Origin: Siphonodentalium dalli
Taxonomy: Eukaryota > Mollusca > Scaphopoda > Gadilida > Siphonodentaliidae
Direction: 5' to 3'
Length of the DNA stretch: 64,000 nt
Assembly (NCBI GenBank): GCA_032622095.1
Contig: CP136064.1
Span: forward strand, 141,811,954 to 141,875,953
Shown here: positions 11,800 to 24,156 of the stretch, in pieces
How positions within the stretch are numbered: position 1 is the first letter of the stretch
Layout of the letters: each line of letters starts with the position of its first letter
The notes under the pieces: generated by a model
What the model was told of the DNA's origin: nothing
What the model saw: the letters and a program-made list of their open reading frames with translations, nothing else
Database searches by the model: none
Translations under genes and position numbers: made by a program

Positions 11800-11901
11800 A
11801 ATGTGGTCATGGGATTTTGACCATGAGAAAAATTCAGCAAACTGCATTCATGACCCCAAGTTTGTCAAATTTTTATCGTGGTGAATACCCATGACCACAT
11901 T
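11800..11901. repeat. Short inverted repeat AATGTGGTCATGGG
   Basis: AATGTGGTCATGGG at 11800-11813 and CCCATGACCACATT at 11888-11901 are perfect 14-base inverted repeats around a 74-bp loop that itself contains TTTGACCATGA and CATGACCCC. It may be a small MITE or structured element. Flanking AGTCGAATTACCC / AGTCGAATCTGG phrases at 11,935-11,980 form a short direct repeat. Confidence 0.5.
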
Positions 11902-12089
11902 GAATCTAATGTTTAACTCTTCCGATCGCGACTTAAGTCGAATTACCCATACACTGCTGATCACGACTTGAGTCGAATCTGGACACATTCGTCCCATAAC
12001 ATCAATCCATGAGGAGTAACTCTATATTATTCTGTGAAAATAGTGTATGTGATGTAATAAATTTTGTAACGAGAAACTACCGGTTTATT

Positions 12090-12960
12090 TTCTTTTTTAA
12101 ATTTCGGGATGTTGGCCATCTTGTGTTGTGATTAAGTGGTCGCAGTCAGGTCACGTGTATGGGAAGTGTTTTCCATTCCACAGAGACCAATACCTACCTG
12201 CATACGAAGTTTCAGGAATATACCGTACCTCTGCATATACAAAAGTCATTGAGAAATACCCAATAATATATGTATGTGGCAGAAATAATGAATTTTTTTT
12301 CGGTTCTCAATACTAATACCAACTTACATACCATATTTGGCCAAAATATCTCTGCAGATACAAAAGTTATTGAGAAATAATGAATTTTTCTTATATTTCG
12401 GTGTTGTGGCCATCTTGTTTTGTGATCACGTGGTGATGGTCATGTGACCGTGGCAGACTGGGAAGTGTTTTAAATTCGCAAGTCCAATACCTAACTGTTC
12501 ACCAAGTTTCACGAACATACCTTTACATATACAAAAGTTATTGAGAAATACCCAATGTATTTAGCAGCAATATACTGGTACTAACATTTTCTTTTATTTC
12601 GGGATGGTGGCCATCTTGTTTTGTGGTCACATGGTGATGGTCACGGGACACTGGCTGACTAGAACACATTTTCTATTCCCAAAACTAATACATACATGTA
12701 CTTACATACTAACTTTCGTGAAAATATCTCTACAAATACAAAAGTTATTGAGAAAAACTGAAATGTTCTTATATTTTGGGGTGGCGACCATCTTGTTTGT
12801 AGTCACATGACCATAACGTGATCATGGTCACGTGACTGTGGTGGACTGGGGGTATTTTCGATTTCCCAGACCAATACCTACATGCATACCAAGTTTCATG
12901 ATAATAGCTCTGCAGATACAAAATTTATTGAAAAATACCCAATCCATATTAATAGCAGGA
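12090..12960 (+). repeat. Diverged ~200-bp tandem array (4-5 copies)
   Basis: Repeat starts at GGCCATCTTG-type blocks near 12,110, 12,405, 12,605 and 12,785. Each is followed by a TCACGTG or TCACATGGTG stretch, a CCAATACCTA phrase, AAGTTTCA(C/G)GAA and GATACAAAAGTTATTGAGAAA. One copy between 12,300 and 12,395 is only a 3' half. The ACCAATACCTAC..CATAC..AAGTTTC phrasing resembles other tandem-repeat element cores. Termini not identified. Confidence 0.6.
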
Positions 12961-14466
12961 ATATGCTATAGAATGCTTGGCAGTGGCATATCTGTCTGTG
13001 GTGCTGCATGGCAGTGAAATAGTTCATAACTATATTTGCATACTTAAATAATTTACAAAATCAGATTTTTATGTCATTCACATTATTTATTAAACTTCAC
13101 CAGAGTTGACTGAAGCCCTAATCTTTCAATTCACCCACTGGTAATACAAATTAAACCAAAACAGATTCCTTCTACACACTGCCAAATCCAGAAGTGATGT
13201 ATAATCATGCAGTCTATGTGTAGCTCGTGTCTGTCCATCCACAGTGATTTCTGGGACCTTTTGTTGTTATTGAAATATTGTTATAGGTTTATTACCACAT
13301 TGACTCTGATTGACTCAGAAATTTATGTATATGTAGATTGCCTTAATCAGGAATCGAGTCATGACCTTGAGCTACTAGTAGACTGTGAACCAGACCATTC
13401 TGACAGAGAGCTTTGCTTTCCAAGTCAGGTTCACAAATTAGGTGTCGCCCAAGCGTAGACAATGCCTTACATTACTATGACCTCAATTTAGATCATTGTC
13501 AATTGGGCACATCGGTCATTGTCCTCTATACATGTATATCGGTATATACACCTATACATGAACATTACTCCCCCTTTCTTAATGAACCTCAACAAAGGTC
13601 CTCCCATAAAAATCCAGAAAATCTTGAGTTGAAAGGATTTGTGAGTGCTTACTGGTATGTTGTAAACAACATGGTGGATGTTTTGACCAAAGTTCACTTT
13701 CTGGTGGGGTCTCCCTGGTGTTAAGTGTTTTGATTATCGAACACTCTTTATGTACAGTACTGTAACATAACATGGCTTTTGTTTACTAACACAGCATATG
13801 GTCTTGACAATAACATGCTATTTACGCGATATATATAATTGGTATAAGAACAAAATCTGTCTAAATTTTAATATTCTTTCTGTTTATGGCACTTTTAACG
13901 GATGTGATTATATTAACAGCAATATCGTTTCGCGAAGACCATCCTTATCTTTAAACATTTAGACTGTTTTATTATCGATGATATAATAATTATGGCAGTG
14001 ACATCTATAATGTTGGCTATGTAGTTTCCAAACTGATCCTAGAGCTTACATCAGTCACAATATCCAATCTTGTGAACCATTTCCGTCTTTTGCCAAAAGA
14101 TGTGTACACATTCCCTGTTAGCTTTACATGGCGGTACATTGTATTCCAATGTAAAATGTGTGGTTAGCACATATATATATGTGAAGTGTGAACGCTTTCA
14201 GCATTTTGGTGGGAAATGGAGTAGTGAATGTTGGGTTTGCTTTCCACTGAAATCAGCCCTACTTGATCCTCTGTACTAAAAGTTGCCTTTGAAAGAAAAT
14301 ATAAAGCTAAAGTAAGACACTCTGATTTGATATACAGGTCTAGAAATACAATGCACAATTCCTTTGTCCCAATGAGTGTAAACAAGATTGGTGTTAATAT
14401 TTATGTTATATTATAATTACATTGTACTATATAAGTAACTTCAGAAACCCATCGAGAATAAATAAT
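12961..14466. other. Unassigned AT-rich DNA
   Basis: No gene or element recognised. Frames of 65-105 codons between 13,207 and 13,773 overlap on both strands, begin with non-ATG codons or lack motifs. Confidence 0.4.
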
Positions 14467-15062
14467 AACAAGAGGCGGCATCAGAGATGCTGTGTCTCGT
14501 TTTCGGTGGCTTACCGCCGGTGGCTACTGCCAATTGGTGTGCATCAGTATCGGTAGACTAATTAATAGGTAAAATCGAAAAATGACTAATTAAGGGCCAT
14601 AACTCTATCAAATTTTATCGGGCCAGGCTGGTTTTCGAACTCGTCCGAAATATTCTTGGCAAGTATGTCTATTCCAAATTTTAAACAAATCGGAGGACGT
14701 TTGTTGAAGTTATTGCGCTAACGAGCTAAAAATTCACGAAAAATGACTAATTAAGGGCCATAACTCTATCAAATTTTATTGGGCCAGGCTGGTTTTCGAA
14801 CTCGTCCAGGATATTATTGGAAGACACTTATATACCAAATTTTAGTTGAATCGGATGACGTTTGTTGAAGTTATCGCGCTATAACGAGCTCAAAATTCGT
14901 ACAAAATGACTACTTAAGGACCATAACTCTATCAAATTTTATCGGACCGGGCCGGTTTTCTAACTCGTCCGAGGTATTCTTGGGAGACACCTATATATCA
15001 AAATTTCAATCAAATAGGATGATGTTTGTTAAATTATCGCGCTAACGAGCTGAAAATTTGTG

Positions 15063-17094
15063 AAATGAAAGTGTCAATGACACTGTAGCTCAACTTAGGT
15101 AGGGGAATAATTTAATGGTCGACAGTAAATGGAGGAATAGGAAAAGTGCTAATTGAAATGTCTAAGTAAGACTAGATGTACATGTCAATATCAACATTCA
15201 TAACAGGTTTCATAATGATCGGATCAGGGATGTGGTGATTATGGTGTGCCAAAGGATTTATTGATGCAAAAAGTAAATTCTAAAATGGCCACCGGCAGCC
15301 ATGTTTTTTTCCGAATTACCCCAAAATGACTTGTTCCCATCTACAGCCTTTACAAATCTCATAATTATCTGATCAAAGGTATGACCTGTAGCCTGTGCCA
15401 ATGGATTTAGTCATGCAAAGAGTAAAATCCAAGATGGCTGCTGGCGGCCATGTTTTTCGGCTGAACGACCCCAAAATGACTCGTTCCCATATACATGTCA
15501 ATATCAATATTCATGACAAATTTCATAAAGGTCAGACCAAAGGTACGACCTGTAACCCGCGCCAAAGGATTTAGTCATGCAAAGAGTAAAATCCATGATG
15601 GCTGCTGGCGGCCATGTTTTTTGGCCGAACAACCCCAAAATCACTCGTTCCCATCTACATGTCATTGTTAACATCCATGACAAATTTCATGAAGTTCTGA
15701 CCAAAGCTACAACCTGTAGCCCGCGCCAAAGAATTTAGTCATGCAAAGAGTAAAATCCAAGATGGCTGCTGGCGGCCATGTTTTTTGGCTGAACGACCCC
15801 AAAATCACTCGTTCCCATCTACATGTCAATATTAACATCCATGACAAATTTCATGATGATCAGACGAACAGCACGACCTGTAGCCCGCGCCAATGGATTG
15901 AATTTTGAAATCCACAATGGCCACCAGCGGCCATGTTTTTTGGCCGAATGACCCAAAATGACTCGTTCCCATCTACATGTCAATGTCAACATTCATGACA
16001 AAATTCATAAAGATCAGACCATAGGTGCGACCTGTAGCCCGCGCCAAAGGATTTAGTCATGCAAAGAGTAAAATCCAAGATGGCTGCTGGCGGCCATGTT
16101 TTTTGGCCGAACAACCCCAAAATCACTCGTTCCCATCTACATGTCATTGTTAACATCCATGACAAATTTCATGAAGTTCTGATCAAAACTACGACCTGTA
16201 GCCTGCGCCAAAGGATTTAGTCATGCAAAGAGTAAAATCCAAGATGGCTGCCAGCGGCCATGTTTTTGGCCGAACGACCCCAAAATGACTCGTTCCCTTC
16301 TACATGCCAATATTAACATCCATGACAAATTTCATAATGATCAGACGAACAGTACGACCTGTAGCCCACGCCAATGGATTGAATTTTGAAATCCAAAATG
16401 GCCACCAGCGGCCATGTTTTTTGGCCGAATGACCCCAAAATGACTCGTTCCCATCTACATGTCAACATTCATGACAAATTTCATAAAGATCAGACCAAAG
16501 GTATGACCTGTAGCCCGCACCAAAGGATTTAGTCATGCAAAGAGTAAAATCCAAGATGGCTGCTGGCGGCCATGTTTTTTGGCCGAACAACCCCAAAATC
16601 ACTCGTTCCCATCTACATGTCATTGTTAACATCCATGACAAATTTCATGAAGTTCCGATCAAAACTACGACCTGTAGCCTGCGCCAAATGATTTAGTCAT
16701 GCAAAGAGTAAAATCCAAGATGGCTGCTGACGGCCATGTTTTTTGGCCGAACGACCCCAAAATGACTCGTTCCCATCTACATGTAAATATTAACATCCAT
16801 GACAAATTTCATGATGATCAAACGAACAGTACGACCTGTAGCCCGCGCCAATGGATTGAATTTTGAAATCCAAGATGGCCACCAGCGGCCATGTTTTTTG
16901 GCCGAATGACCCCAAAATGACTCGTTCCCATCTACATGTCAATGTCGACATTCATGCAAAATTTCATAAAAATCAGACCAAAGGTATGACCTGTAGCCCG
17001 CGCCAAAGGAAATTGTTGACGGACACACGCACACACGGACGACGGACGCCAAGCCATGGCAATAGCTCAAACTTACAAAAGTAAGTTGAGCTAA
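15063..17094 (+). mobile_element. ~2.0-kb pearl/Helitron-like element with 11 core monomers
   Basis: The 5' end has hairpin AGTGTCAATGACACT then TAGCTCAACTTA (15086-15097). The 3' end has an ACGG-type tract (GACGGACACACGCACACACG..), then AATAGCTCAAACTTAC / GTAAGTTGAGCTAA, whose TAAGTTGAGCTA (17082-17093) inverts the 5' motif. The 5' inverted repeat sits ~20 bases inside the end, like the asymmetric TIRs of Helentron/HINE elements. The core (about 15,250-17,010) is 11 monomers of ~160 bp with CCAAGATGGC..GGCCATGTTTTTTGGCCGAA, CTCGTTCCCATCTACATGT and CGACCTGTAGCCCGCGCCAA. No Rep/helicase gene, so non-autonomous. Confidence 0.8.
15250..17010 (+). repeat. Core tandem repeat, AAB trimers of ~479 bp
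   Basis: GGCCATG blocks lie at about 15299, 15450, 15617, 15778, 15933, 16098, 16260, 16412, 16572, 16736 and 16890. Type A monomers begin GGATTTAGTCATGCAAAGAG; type B begin GGATTGAATTTTGAAATCC. B occurs at 15933, 16412 and 16890, every third monomer. This is the source-type sequence of the 26-kb satellite from 37.5 kb onward. Confidence 0.85.
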
Positions 17095-17724
17095 AAATGA
17101 CAAATTAAGGGCCATAACTCTATCAAATTTCATCGGACCTGGCTGGTTTTCGAACTCGACCGATATATTCTTGGGAGACACCTATATACAAAATTTCAAT
17201 CAAATCGGATAACGTTTGTTGAAGTTATCGCGCTAACGAGCTGAAAATTCGTGAAAAATGACTAATTAAGGGCCATAACTCTATCAAATTTTATCGGACC
17301 AGGCCGGTTTTCGAACTCATCCGAGATATTCTTGGGAGACACCTATATACCAAATTTCAATCATATTGGATAACGTTTGTTGAAGTTATCGCGCTAACGA
17401 GCTGAAAATTCGTGAAAAATGACTAATTAAGGGCCATAACTCTATCAAATTTTATCGGACCAGGCCGGTTTTCGAACTCGTCCGAGATATTCTTGGGAGA
17501 CACCTATATCCCAAATTTCAATCGAATCAGATAACGTTTGTTGAAGTTGTTGCGCTAACGAGCTAACGATTTTTTTGTCTGCAGCTTACGTGCATGGATA
17601 TGTACTCACACACCAAATTTTTTTTAATCCGTCAATAAACGGTTGAGTTATAAGCAAAACCGGCCGCTCGCCCGCCCGTCCCTCATCAAACTATAAGTCG
17701 AGTTTTGGAAAAAAACTCGACTAA

Positions 17725-18050
17725 TGAATAATCACCACACTTCAGATTTAATTCTCAGAATCTTGAATGACACTAAACATAAACTTAATTAACCATGGTT
17801 CCTAAACAATCAATCTTTCTTGAGTGGCCTTACTAGAGGGGAACATGTAAATTCCGCAGGGTCAATGACTATCAACCCATGGGCAAACCTGCATATCTCC
17901 CATTTTCAGGAGGGCAGGTTTGCCCAATAAATGCGGGCAGCTTCACCTGATGTTGTTGATAGTAATGTTCATTGTTGTTATATTATCACTCTCGGGATCC
18001 TATTAATCATACCTGTATTTTATTAAATTTCTGCCAAAAATCCACACTGT
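17725..18050. other. Unassigned DNA
   Basis: No gene. A short inverted pair (ATGGGCAAACCTGC..GAGGGCAGGTTTGCCC, about 17,879-17,926) can form a hairpin. Confidence 0.4.
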
Positions 18051-18055
18051 ATGAT

Positions 18056-20626
18056 AGTCCAGGCACATAAGGTTTCACTAGTGTAAAAAATCGGGGAAAA
18101 CTGATTTTTTCAGGGATCAATAAGAACATGTTTATGAACAACGTGGCAAAAGTCCCCTAAAATCCGAGTTGAGCTTTTTGAGATATCTTGATTTTTCGGA
18201 ATGGTTCAAATTCTGAAGCATCTCCATCAGGCCATATGGGAATGCAGTCATGTGTAGATCAATTAATTCCAAATTCATAATACATTGACATACATACAAA
18301 CAATGCTTAGCCGTGAACCATATAAGTTGAATTGAAGTCCCAAAATGGCCGCCAAAATGGCCAAAATAGAATGAAATTTACATTTTATGCATAATTGAAT
18401 AGCTAGTCCCATAAGAGTGACAACACGCTCGAAATATGTGAGGAAGAATGATTGCAGAGAATAAGAGAAACATTTTATCGGGTATGTGCGAATTATCTCT
18501 AATATATATCGCGAGAGATATAGCGAAAAGCAAGGTCTCATAAAATGGTTAAATCTGGACTTTTTGACCGCAAAGAAACGGGAGAATAAGGCAAATTTTT
18601 CTGCACTATTTATCTTGAATCGTGTGATATATATGTACACTACACTGTAAAATGAAATTTAATAGCGAAGAATTGATTCTGTGACCTTTCATAGAAGCCG
18701 AAATATATGTGCTCATAGCAGTATCACTAATGTGACCGGTCATCGTTTCTTTTGATATATACACCATCAAACCTTTCGAAATACGTACACTGCTATAGAG
18801 CAGTATGAGAGATATTCATAGAGTAATGGGTGAATTGTGTAGATTATATTCTCCGTGTCTTAAAATATTAGTAATTTTTGCCTAAGAATAAGTAATAAAA
18901 CACGAATATTTCGCTGTTATCACAAGAATGCATGGTGGTATACTATGAAAGCAATTTATCAAAACACAAAGGAGTACCATATACTTTCTTTAAAAAAATC
19001 TAAACTTGACCAAAATTGCCCACATACTCTGTGACAGAGACTGTCTTTACACCTGGAAATAATATTTGGTTATATTCACCAAGGTGACATATACGCGAAG
19101 GGTACTATGTTTTCTGCAACCGCATTACCGTGTGTATCCCTTCTCCCTAATGTTACACATATCTGCTGAACTAACAACCATAACTAGCAACATTGAGTCA
19201 ATGTTCAACGCTGAAATAACAGCTTTAAACGATGATCACCTGATATTTTGCACAAGTTCATGGGTGGTTTTGGCAAGATATTTTCAAACAAAAAAATACG
19301 GAAAACTAATATTGTACATTGCGTAATAGCATATTCCAGTTGCAAGTTGCCGACTGAAGTAAGTTGAACAAATTGTTTACTAAGAGACCGGTTTGGAAGC
19401 AGCACGAAAATTAGTCGTATATCAAATGTACGATGTGCTGTCTATTTGATCAGGTGTGTTGCAGTGCTAATCCATTGAAGAGGTGGCGGTTTCTTTGCAA
19501 TATAATAAGAATTGCAACATACGTGTGTGGTTTATTATCATGTACAGTGATGAACAATCCGGAAATGTAACTACTATTTATACCGCAAGGATATGCACTT
19601 AAGTTTCTGCGATCCATTCAATAATTTATCATCACGCGGAACGAAACTACCATACACTGTGTGGCGAAACATTACTTCGTATGTTGCATGCCCGAAATTA
19701 TTATTTTTGGCCCCGACTGTAAACAGAAAACCCGAAATTTTAAAGACGTAATTCATTGGGTTTGACCTGCGTTGCAATGGCCGATAAATCCTCCACATGG
19801 GCCTGTTTTAATGAACTGTGTACCTTTAAAGATATTTAAAAACAGACTTGTATATTGTTAATACGTATTTTACCTACTAGGTGGTTATATAATAAGTTGC
19901 CATCATTTCGGCTTAGCTTGGTGGTTGCGGCCATTTTGACAGCCATTTCATGACCGGTTTGTAGTATTCTGATCGTGTCACTATATTCGCTCTCGTACTC
20001 ATATTTCACATATACTGGTATAACTTAGTAATGCATATGACTAGCTTAGACAAAATAGAATATCAAAATACGACCAGATCGTTGACAACCAGTTTCGGGG
20101 GTAGGGTTATGTTTTTACAAGTTTTGACAACTTATGATGTGCGTATTCGCTAGTTCTGCCTGTTATAGCGACGGGGTGGTGTCTGTGCAGTTTTTAAAAT
20201 AGATAGCTTGCGCCTATGTTTTGAGAAGCCTGAGAAATCCGACATCGAATACATCAGTTTGTCTTCAAAATCGTCAGTATTTTGGCTCAGTGTTTTATTT
20301 CATATCTATATATGCGAAATTCATTCGATATTTCCCTTTGAATGGGTGTCGTTGGTTCGAGAATTGTATATCGAACAATATTGAGTGCTTTTTGTATACG
20401 TTTCGGCTGAAAAATTGTTACAACATCCAATTATTTCCATCATTGTGAAAAATATTGTTTTGTTTAATTATATGGAAAAAATGATGTAACTCAGAAAGCT
20501 CAAATCGGATTTTAGGGGACTTTTCGTGACGCGTCCGCGATGTTATGGCCAAAATAATAAAAAAAAATCAGCTTTCCCCGATTTATTTCCTTACTTTTCC
20601 ACTTCCATGTCTAATGTGCCTGGACT
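18056..20626. mobile_element. 2.57-kb non-coding element with ~130-bp TIRs and ATGAT duplication
   Basis: AGTCCAGGCACAT at 18056 is inverted as ATGTGCCTGGACT ending at 20626, directly flanked by ATGAT on both sides (18051-18055 and 20627-20631). The inverted similarity continues inward: AAATCGGGGAAA, CTGATTTTTT, AAAAGTCCCCTAAAATCCGA and TTGAGCTTT occur in both arms, to about 18186 and 20490. The interior shows no transposase motif; its frames (for example 18275-18640, minus) are AT-driven. The superfamily is uncertain; the 5-bp duplication excludes hAT (8) and Tc1/mariner (TA). Confidence 0.8.
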
Positions 20627-20631
20627 ATGAT

Positions 20632-22681
20632 CCTTATTTGGGTCTGTATGTTTAATTAATTTTGCTCACAGCCATGAATATGTGCCCTCAGTTCACCTCA
20701 GATGCACAACATTCTGCCAAATCTTGCCAAATCATCTCTCTCTTATTTATAACAGGTTAACAATTAGTAATTATTACTGATTACTACAATAGTAATTAGC
20801 CCATCTGACAATGACTTCCAAAATGTGGTTTACACTTTTAACAAATGAATAAACATATGTTTTATTGGTCACTGGTGTTCCATATATTGTAAAAAGGATC
20901 TATATATCTGAAAGGTAAGGTTTAGTTATTAGTTAGTACATTTATTAATCAATTTAATTAATTTTATAATCATTGATTCCTGTTGTGTAATTGTGACCGG
21001 ATACATAAAACGGCAAAAGAAGAAAACTGGAACACCCACCGGAAGTGACAACCAACAGGATCTGGTGGCAGTCGGCAGAACAAATAAAGACAAGCTATTG
21101 ATAAGACATATAATTTTGTTGCTGTGTAATAATCTAATTCATTGTGTCGATGTCTGTTTCTACAGATACTAGTACATGTTTATTGTTCATAAGTATATTT
21201 AATGTAACTTTTTATCTAATTTATATTGTGTGCTATTATTATATAGTTACATTTTCACATTATTCGCAGGGACTGTTATCATACATTAAGGTACCAAATT
21301 CCAAAATGTTGTTTACACTATTTTCAAAAGAATAAACAAATATTTTATTGGTCAATATACAGTTTACTTTCAGGGCCCAAATAATAGTACAGAAACAAAG
21401 TATAGTATGCACTATTACTTGATAGGGTACTATTATTTGGATCCTGAGAACACAGTTGTTAGAAATTCTTATCAAAATCCACTGATAAACACTCATACCA
21501 TTACTTTAATAATAATATAACCAAGAATGGAAATCTTTTGAGTGAGATTGACGAGTTGCCTTCATAGATTGTAATGTCATACCCAAACTAATCATAGTCT
21601 GTGACTTGGATGGCAACTCATCAGATTTTCAAATTTGGTGTTATCAGAATCAAAAGCAAATAACTTCGCAAAAACTGGCAAATCGTGACGGATTTTCAGT
21701 GCTAAGTTCAAAACATATCTATTATCTAATTGATTGAGAGAAAGAAATATTTGGTACATTTTTTATGGTAAAATAAAGCTTTAAATGAACGGTGGTTAAA
21801 ACTGACTCAGTTGAAATGGTATATCCATTCAGAATTGAGAAACATCTCTGTCTGTAGATATTTCAGTGCAGGAACCAATTCGGGTCCTCATAAAAGCCGA
21901 ACACAACCAAACATAACCGAACACAAGTTCAAATAATGGGAAATATGACAAATAAAGTTCATAGGCATGTGAATTCACATTCAAGCTATTACTATACGAA
22001 GTTTGGTTTAGTTTGGGTCAATAATCAGAGTTTTATTAGATCTTTTGTATTACGCATTTTGTGTTCGGCATAGAAAAGCTGACCACAAGCTTCTGTTCGG
22101 CATTCAGTAACCGGTAATTAATTAACATACAGACCATGCAGCGAGTAACGCTAATCGGCTTAATGAAACACATGTGTTTTGCATTCAACAATTCCCATCA
22201 CCAGTTTATTTTCACAAATCAGGAACATGGGATTTTCATATTGATACTTTATTAGAAAATATTAGTACCACAATAAATGGTCTAAGATCGAAGTCAAAAA
22301 TATAGACTAGTAGAAAAGCATTGTTTGAAACTTTGAGATACAGTTGTCCCAATGCACCAATATCTTAGTTCCAGATACAAATAATGGCCGACTACTAGTG
22401 TGCTGACAGAAGTATAGGTCTGTACTCTCTCTCTCACAATTCAGATTAATTGAAAGGTTCAATACTAAATATTGTTAATCTTGAATTAATCAGAGGACTA
22501 GACTAAAAAATCTTCAAAATCTTTTTTATAGGAGAGGTTTTTAAATGGGTAAGATATTTTTTGATGCCCTTCCCACTGAGAAAAAAATGCACCATGTGGT
22601 CCAATATTTTTTTTTTGGTAGGCACTTTTTTCTAGGGTAGGTAGAAACCTAAACACAGGTATATATTTTTTTGGCCTAAAG
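20632..22681. other. Unassigned DNA with small repeats
   Basis: A ~65-base phrase (CTTCCAAAATGTGGTTTACAC.. to ..TTTTATTGGTCA) at 20813-20881 recurs at 21296-21357. A perfect 14-base inverted pair CCAAATAATAGTAC / GTACTATTATTTGG lies at 21377-21390 and 21427-21440. The stretch at 21,000-21,110 is less AT-rich and open in one plus-strand frame (KRQKKKTGTPTGSDNQQ) but has no motif or splice evidence. No gene called. Confidence 0.35.
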
Positions 22682-23375
22682 CATGTGCACAACATGACAC
22701 TTTACGTCCCTACTCAGTACTGACATATAGCAGCCAAGAGGTTAATATCACAGTTACTGGACATATAGTCCCAAAATAAGGGTTTAATTGAGTTTATAAA
22801 ATAAAGTTATCGATACGTTGAACTGAGTTTCGATCGGTCGGTAGTAAAAGTCAATTCAAATATGAAATAAACGCGTATGCATGTCGACCAATGGTAAAGA
22901 AGAGAACAACTCACTGCGTGGAAATTAAATGACAGGCTATTATGCGGCATGCGTGTTGTGGCGCATGAACGAAGAATGAATTAGGCCATATGAATAATTT
23001 ATTGGGATACGAAGACATATAGGCGAAAGCATGTTAAACTGCCAATATCATAGCATAATTACTTTATTTGTAGAACAAATTAACGCAATCAAATATTGTT
23101 GCTATTACAAGATAGTCCACGGACTATTGATCGAGCGATCCTATGAATAATTCGGAAAACAAATTTTCTTAGAGTGAAGGCAAATATAGATGATTAATAG
23201 TTACTCTGAGAAAATTAAATCTTTTACTATGTTTTACAAACATAATAAAAGTTACCCATGTGCACAACATGACACTTTATGTCCCTACTCAGTACTGACA
23301 TATAGCAGCCAAGAGGTTAATATCACAGTTACTGGACATAAAGTCCCAACATAAGGGTTTAATTGAGTTTATAAA
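22682..23375. mobile_element. TRIM-like element: 119-bp direct terminal repeats
   Basis: 22682-22800 and 23257-23375 are both 119 bases and differ at only a few positions (for example TTTACGTCC versus TTTATGTCC, ACATATAGTCCCAAA versus ACATAAAGTCCCAAC). They start CATGTGCACAACATG and end GAGTTTATAAA. The 456-bp interior is non-coding. Size and layout fit a terminal-repeat retrotransposon in miniature, but I see no target duplication, primer-binding site or polypurine tract, so a simple segmental duplication is possible. It ends 24 bp before the Academ-like element. Confidence 0.4.
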
Positions 23376-23399
23376 TCGGTATCCTAGTATATTATATTA

Positions 23400-23565
23400 T
23401 AGTGTAGCGGTCAAGTCCGAAAAGGCCTCTAGTTTTTGACATACCCCTCCCGGTGGTATAACTAGTTGAAACTTCGCATATATCACCGCTGGAACATTGT
23501 GCAAACGAATATGTGTGTCTCAGATGACGAAACCGAGTGCCAAGAAATGAAAATCAACATTTTAG
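23400..23565 (+). repeat. Left terminal inverted repeat of the Academ-like element
   Basis: Outer 15 bases are identical to the right end. Conserved inner blocks are CCCCTCCCGG at about 23444-23453 and GTGCCAAGA at ~23537-23545. An extra ~10 bases (AAAGGCCTCT area) relative to the right arm marks an indel. Confidence 0.7.
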
Positions 23566-24156
23566 GGGAAAAACATGATATTTCGGAAATTCTTAATCTT
23601 TATCAGAAATTTATATAATTTGGCATAAAACATGGTACATTCTGTTTAGAGGATATAAATCAAGTTATCAAAAGGGATAAATGCTAACCTCAGGGCATCG
23701 GGTTATCATAACTCACAGTTTTGGGATTTTTTTCATAAAATTTCCCATTTTTCACTCTTAATCCATAATGTAAACCGCGGGTGATCAGTGTCCGTACAAT
23801 TAATTCCGGCGTGTTATATAGCAAAATTTTCTGCATTCATATGGTAACATAAAAACATGCGCATTATTAAGATGGGTTTTGTATTGCCTCCGTATAACCT
23901 AATTTATTAACCTTCCCCCCTAAATGCGATTTTTGTCAACTTTGAATGAAAACTGAAAATGTCAATGACACATTTAACTGATTAGCGATCCACAATAATA
24001 AAATCAAAGTCAAGTCAAACTATGTCCAGGTACAATATAACATCCACAATATAGGCATATGATCTTGCTTGAATTTGAGCAGAAAGCAAAATTAACCCAT
24101 AGAGTTTGCTCACGAGTGTTATCATTCAGAGCTGGCTTATCAATAATAGACCATTT

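Larger units (their letters stand above)
14467..17724 (+). mobile_element. 162-bp-monomer element (Helitron-like), split by a later insertion
   Basis: The 5' part has a small hairpin (GGCATCAGAGATGC). Monomers of ~162 bp follow (GGGCCATAACTCTATCAAAT, CCGGTTTTCGAACTCGTCC, GTTTGTTGAAGTTATCGCGC), about three before 15,062 and three after 17,094. The end has GCCCGCCCGTCC, then a hairpin AGTCGAGTTTT / AAAACTCGACT closing in CTAA at 17,724. Joining 15,062 to 17,094 restores monomer phase (..GCTGAAAATTTGTGA + AAAATGACAAATTAAG..), showing that the 2-kb element between them inserted later. Confidence 0.75.

Noticed and set aside
15063-17100. AAATGA as a 6-bp target duplication of the 2-kb element
   Set aside because: The left AAATGA is also present in front of the same 5' hairpin at 1341, so it is probably element sequence; the right one belongs to the interrupted 162-bp monomer.
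23940-23975. Another pearl-type 5' end (AATGTCAATGACAC)
   Set aside because: It matches the hairpin, but the AGCTCAAC that follows in the genuine ends is absent.
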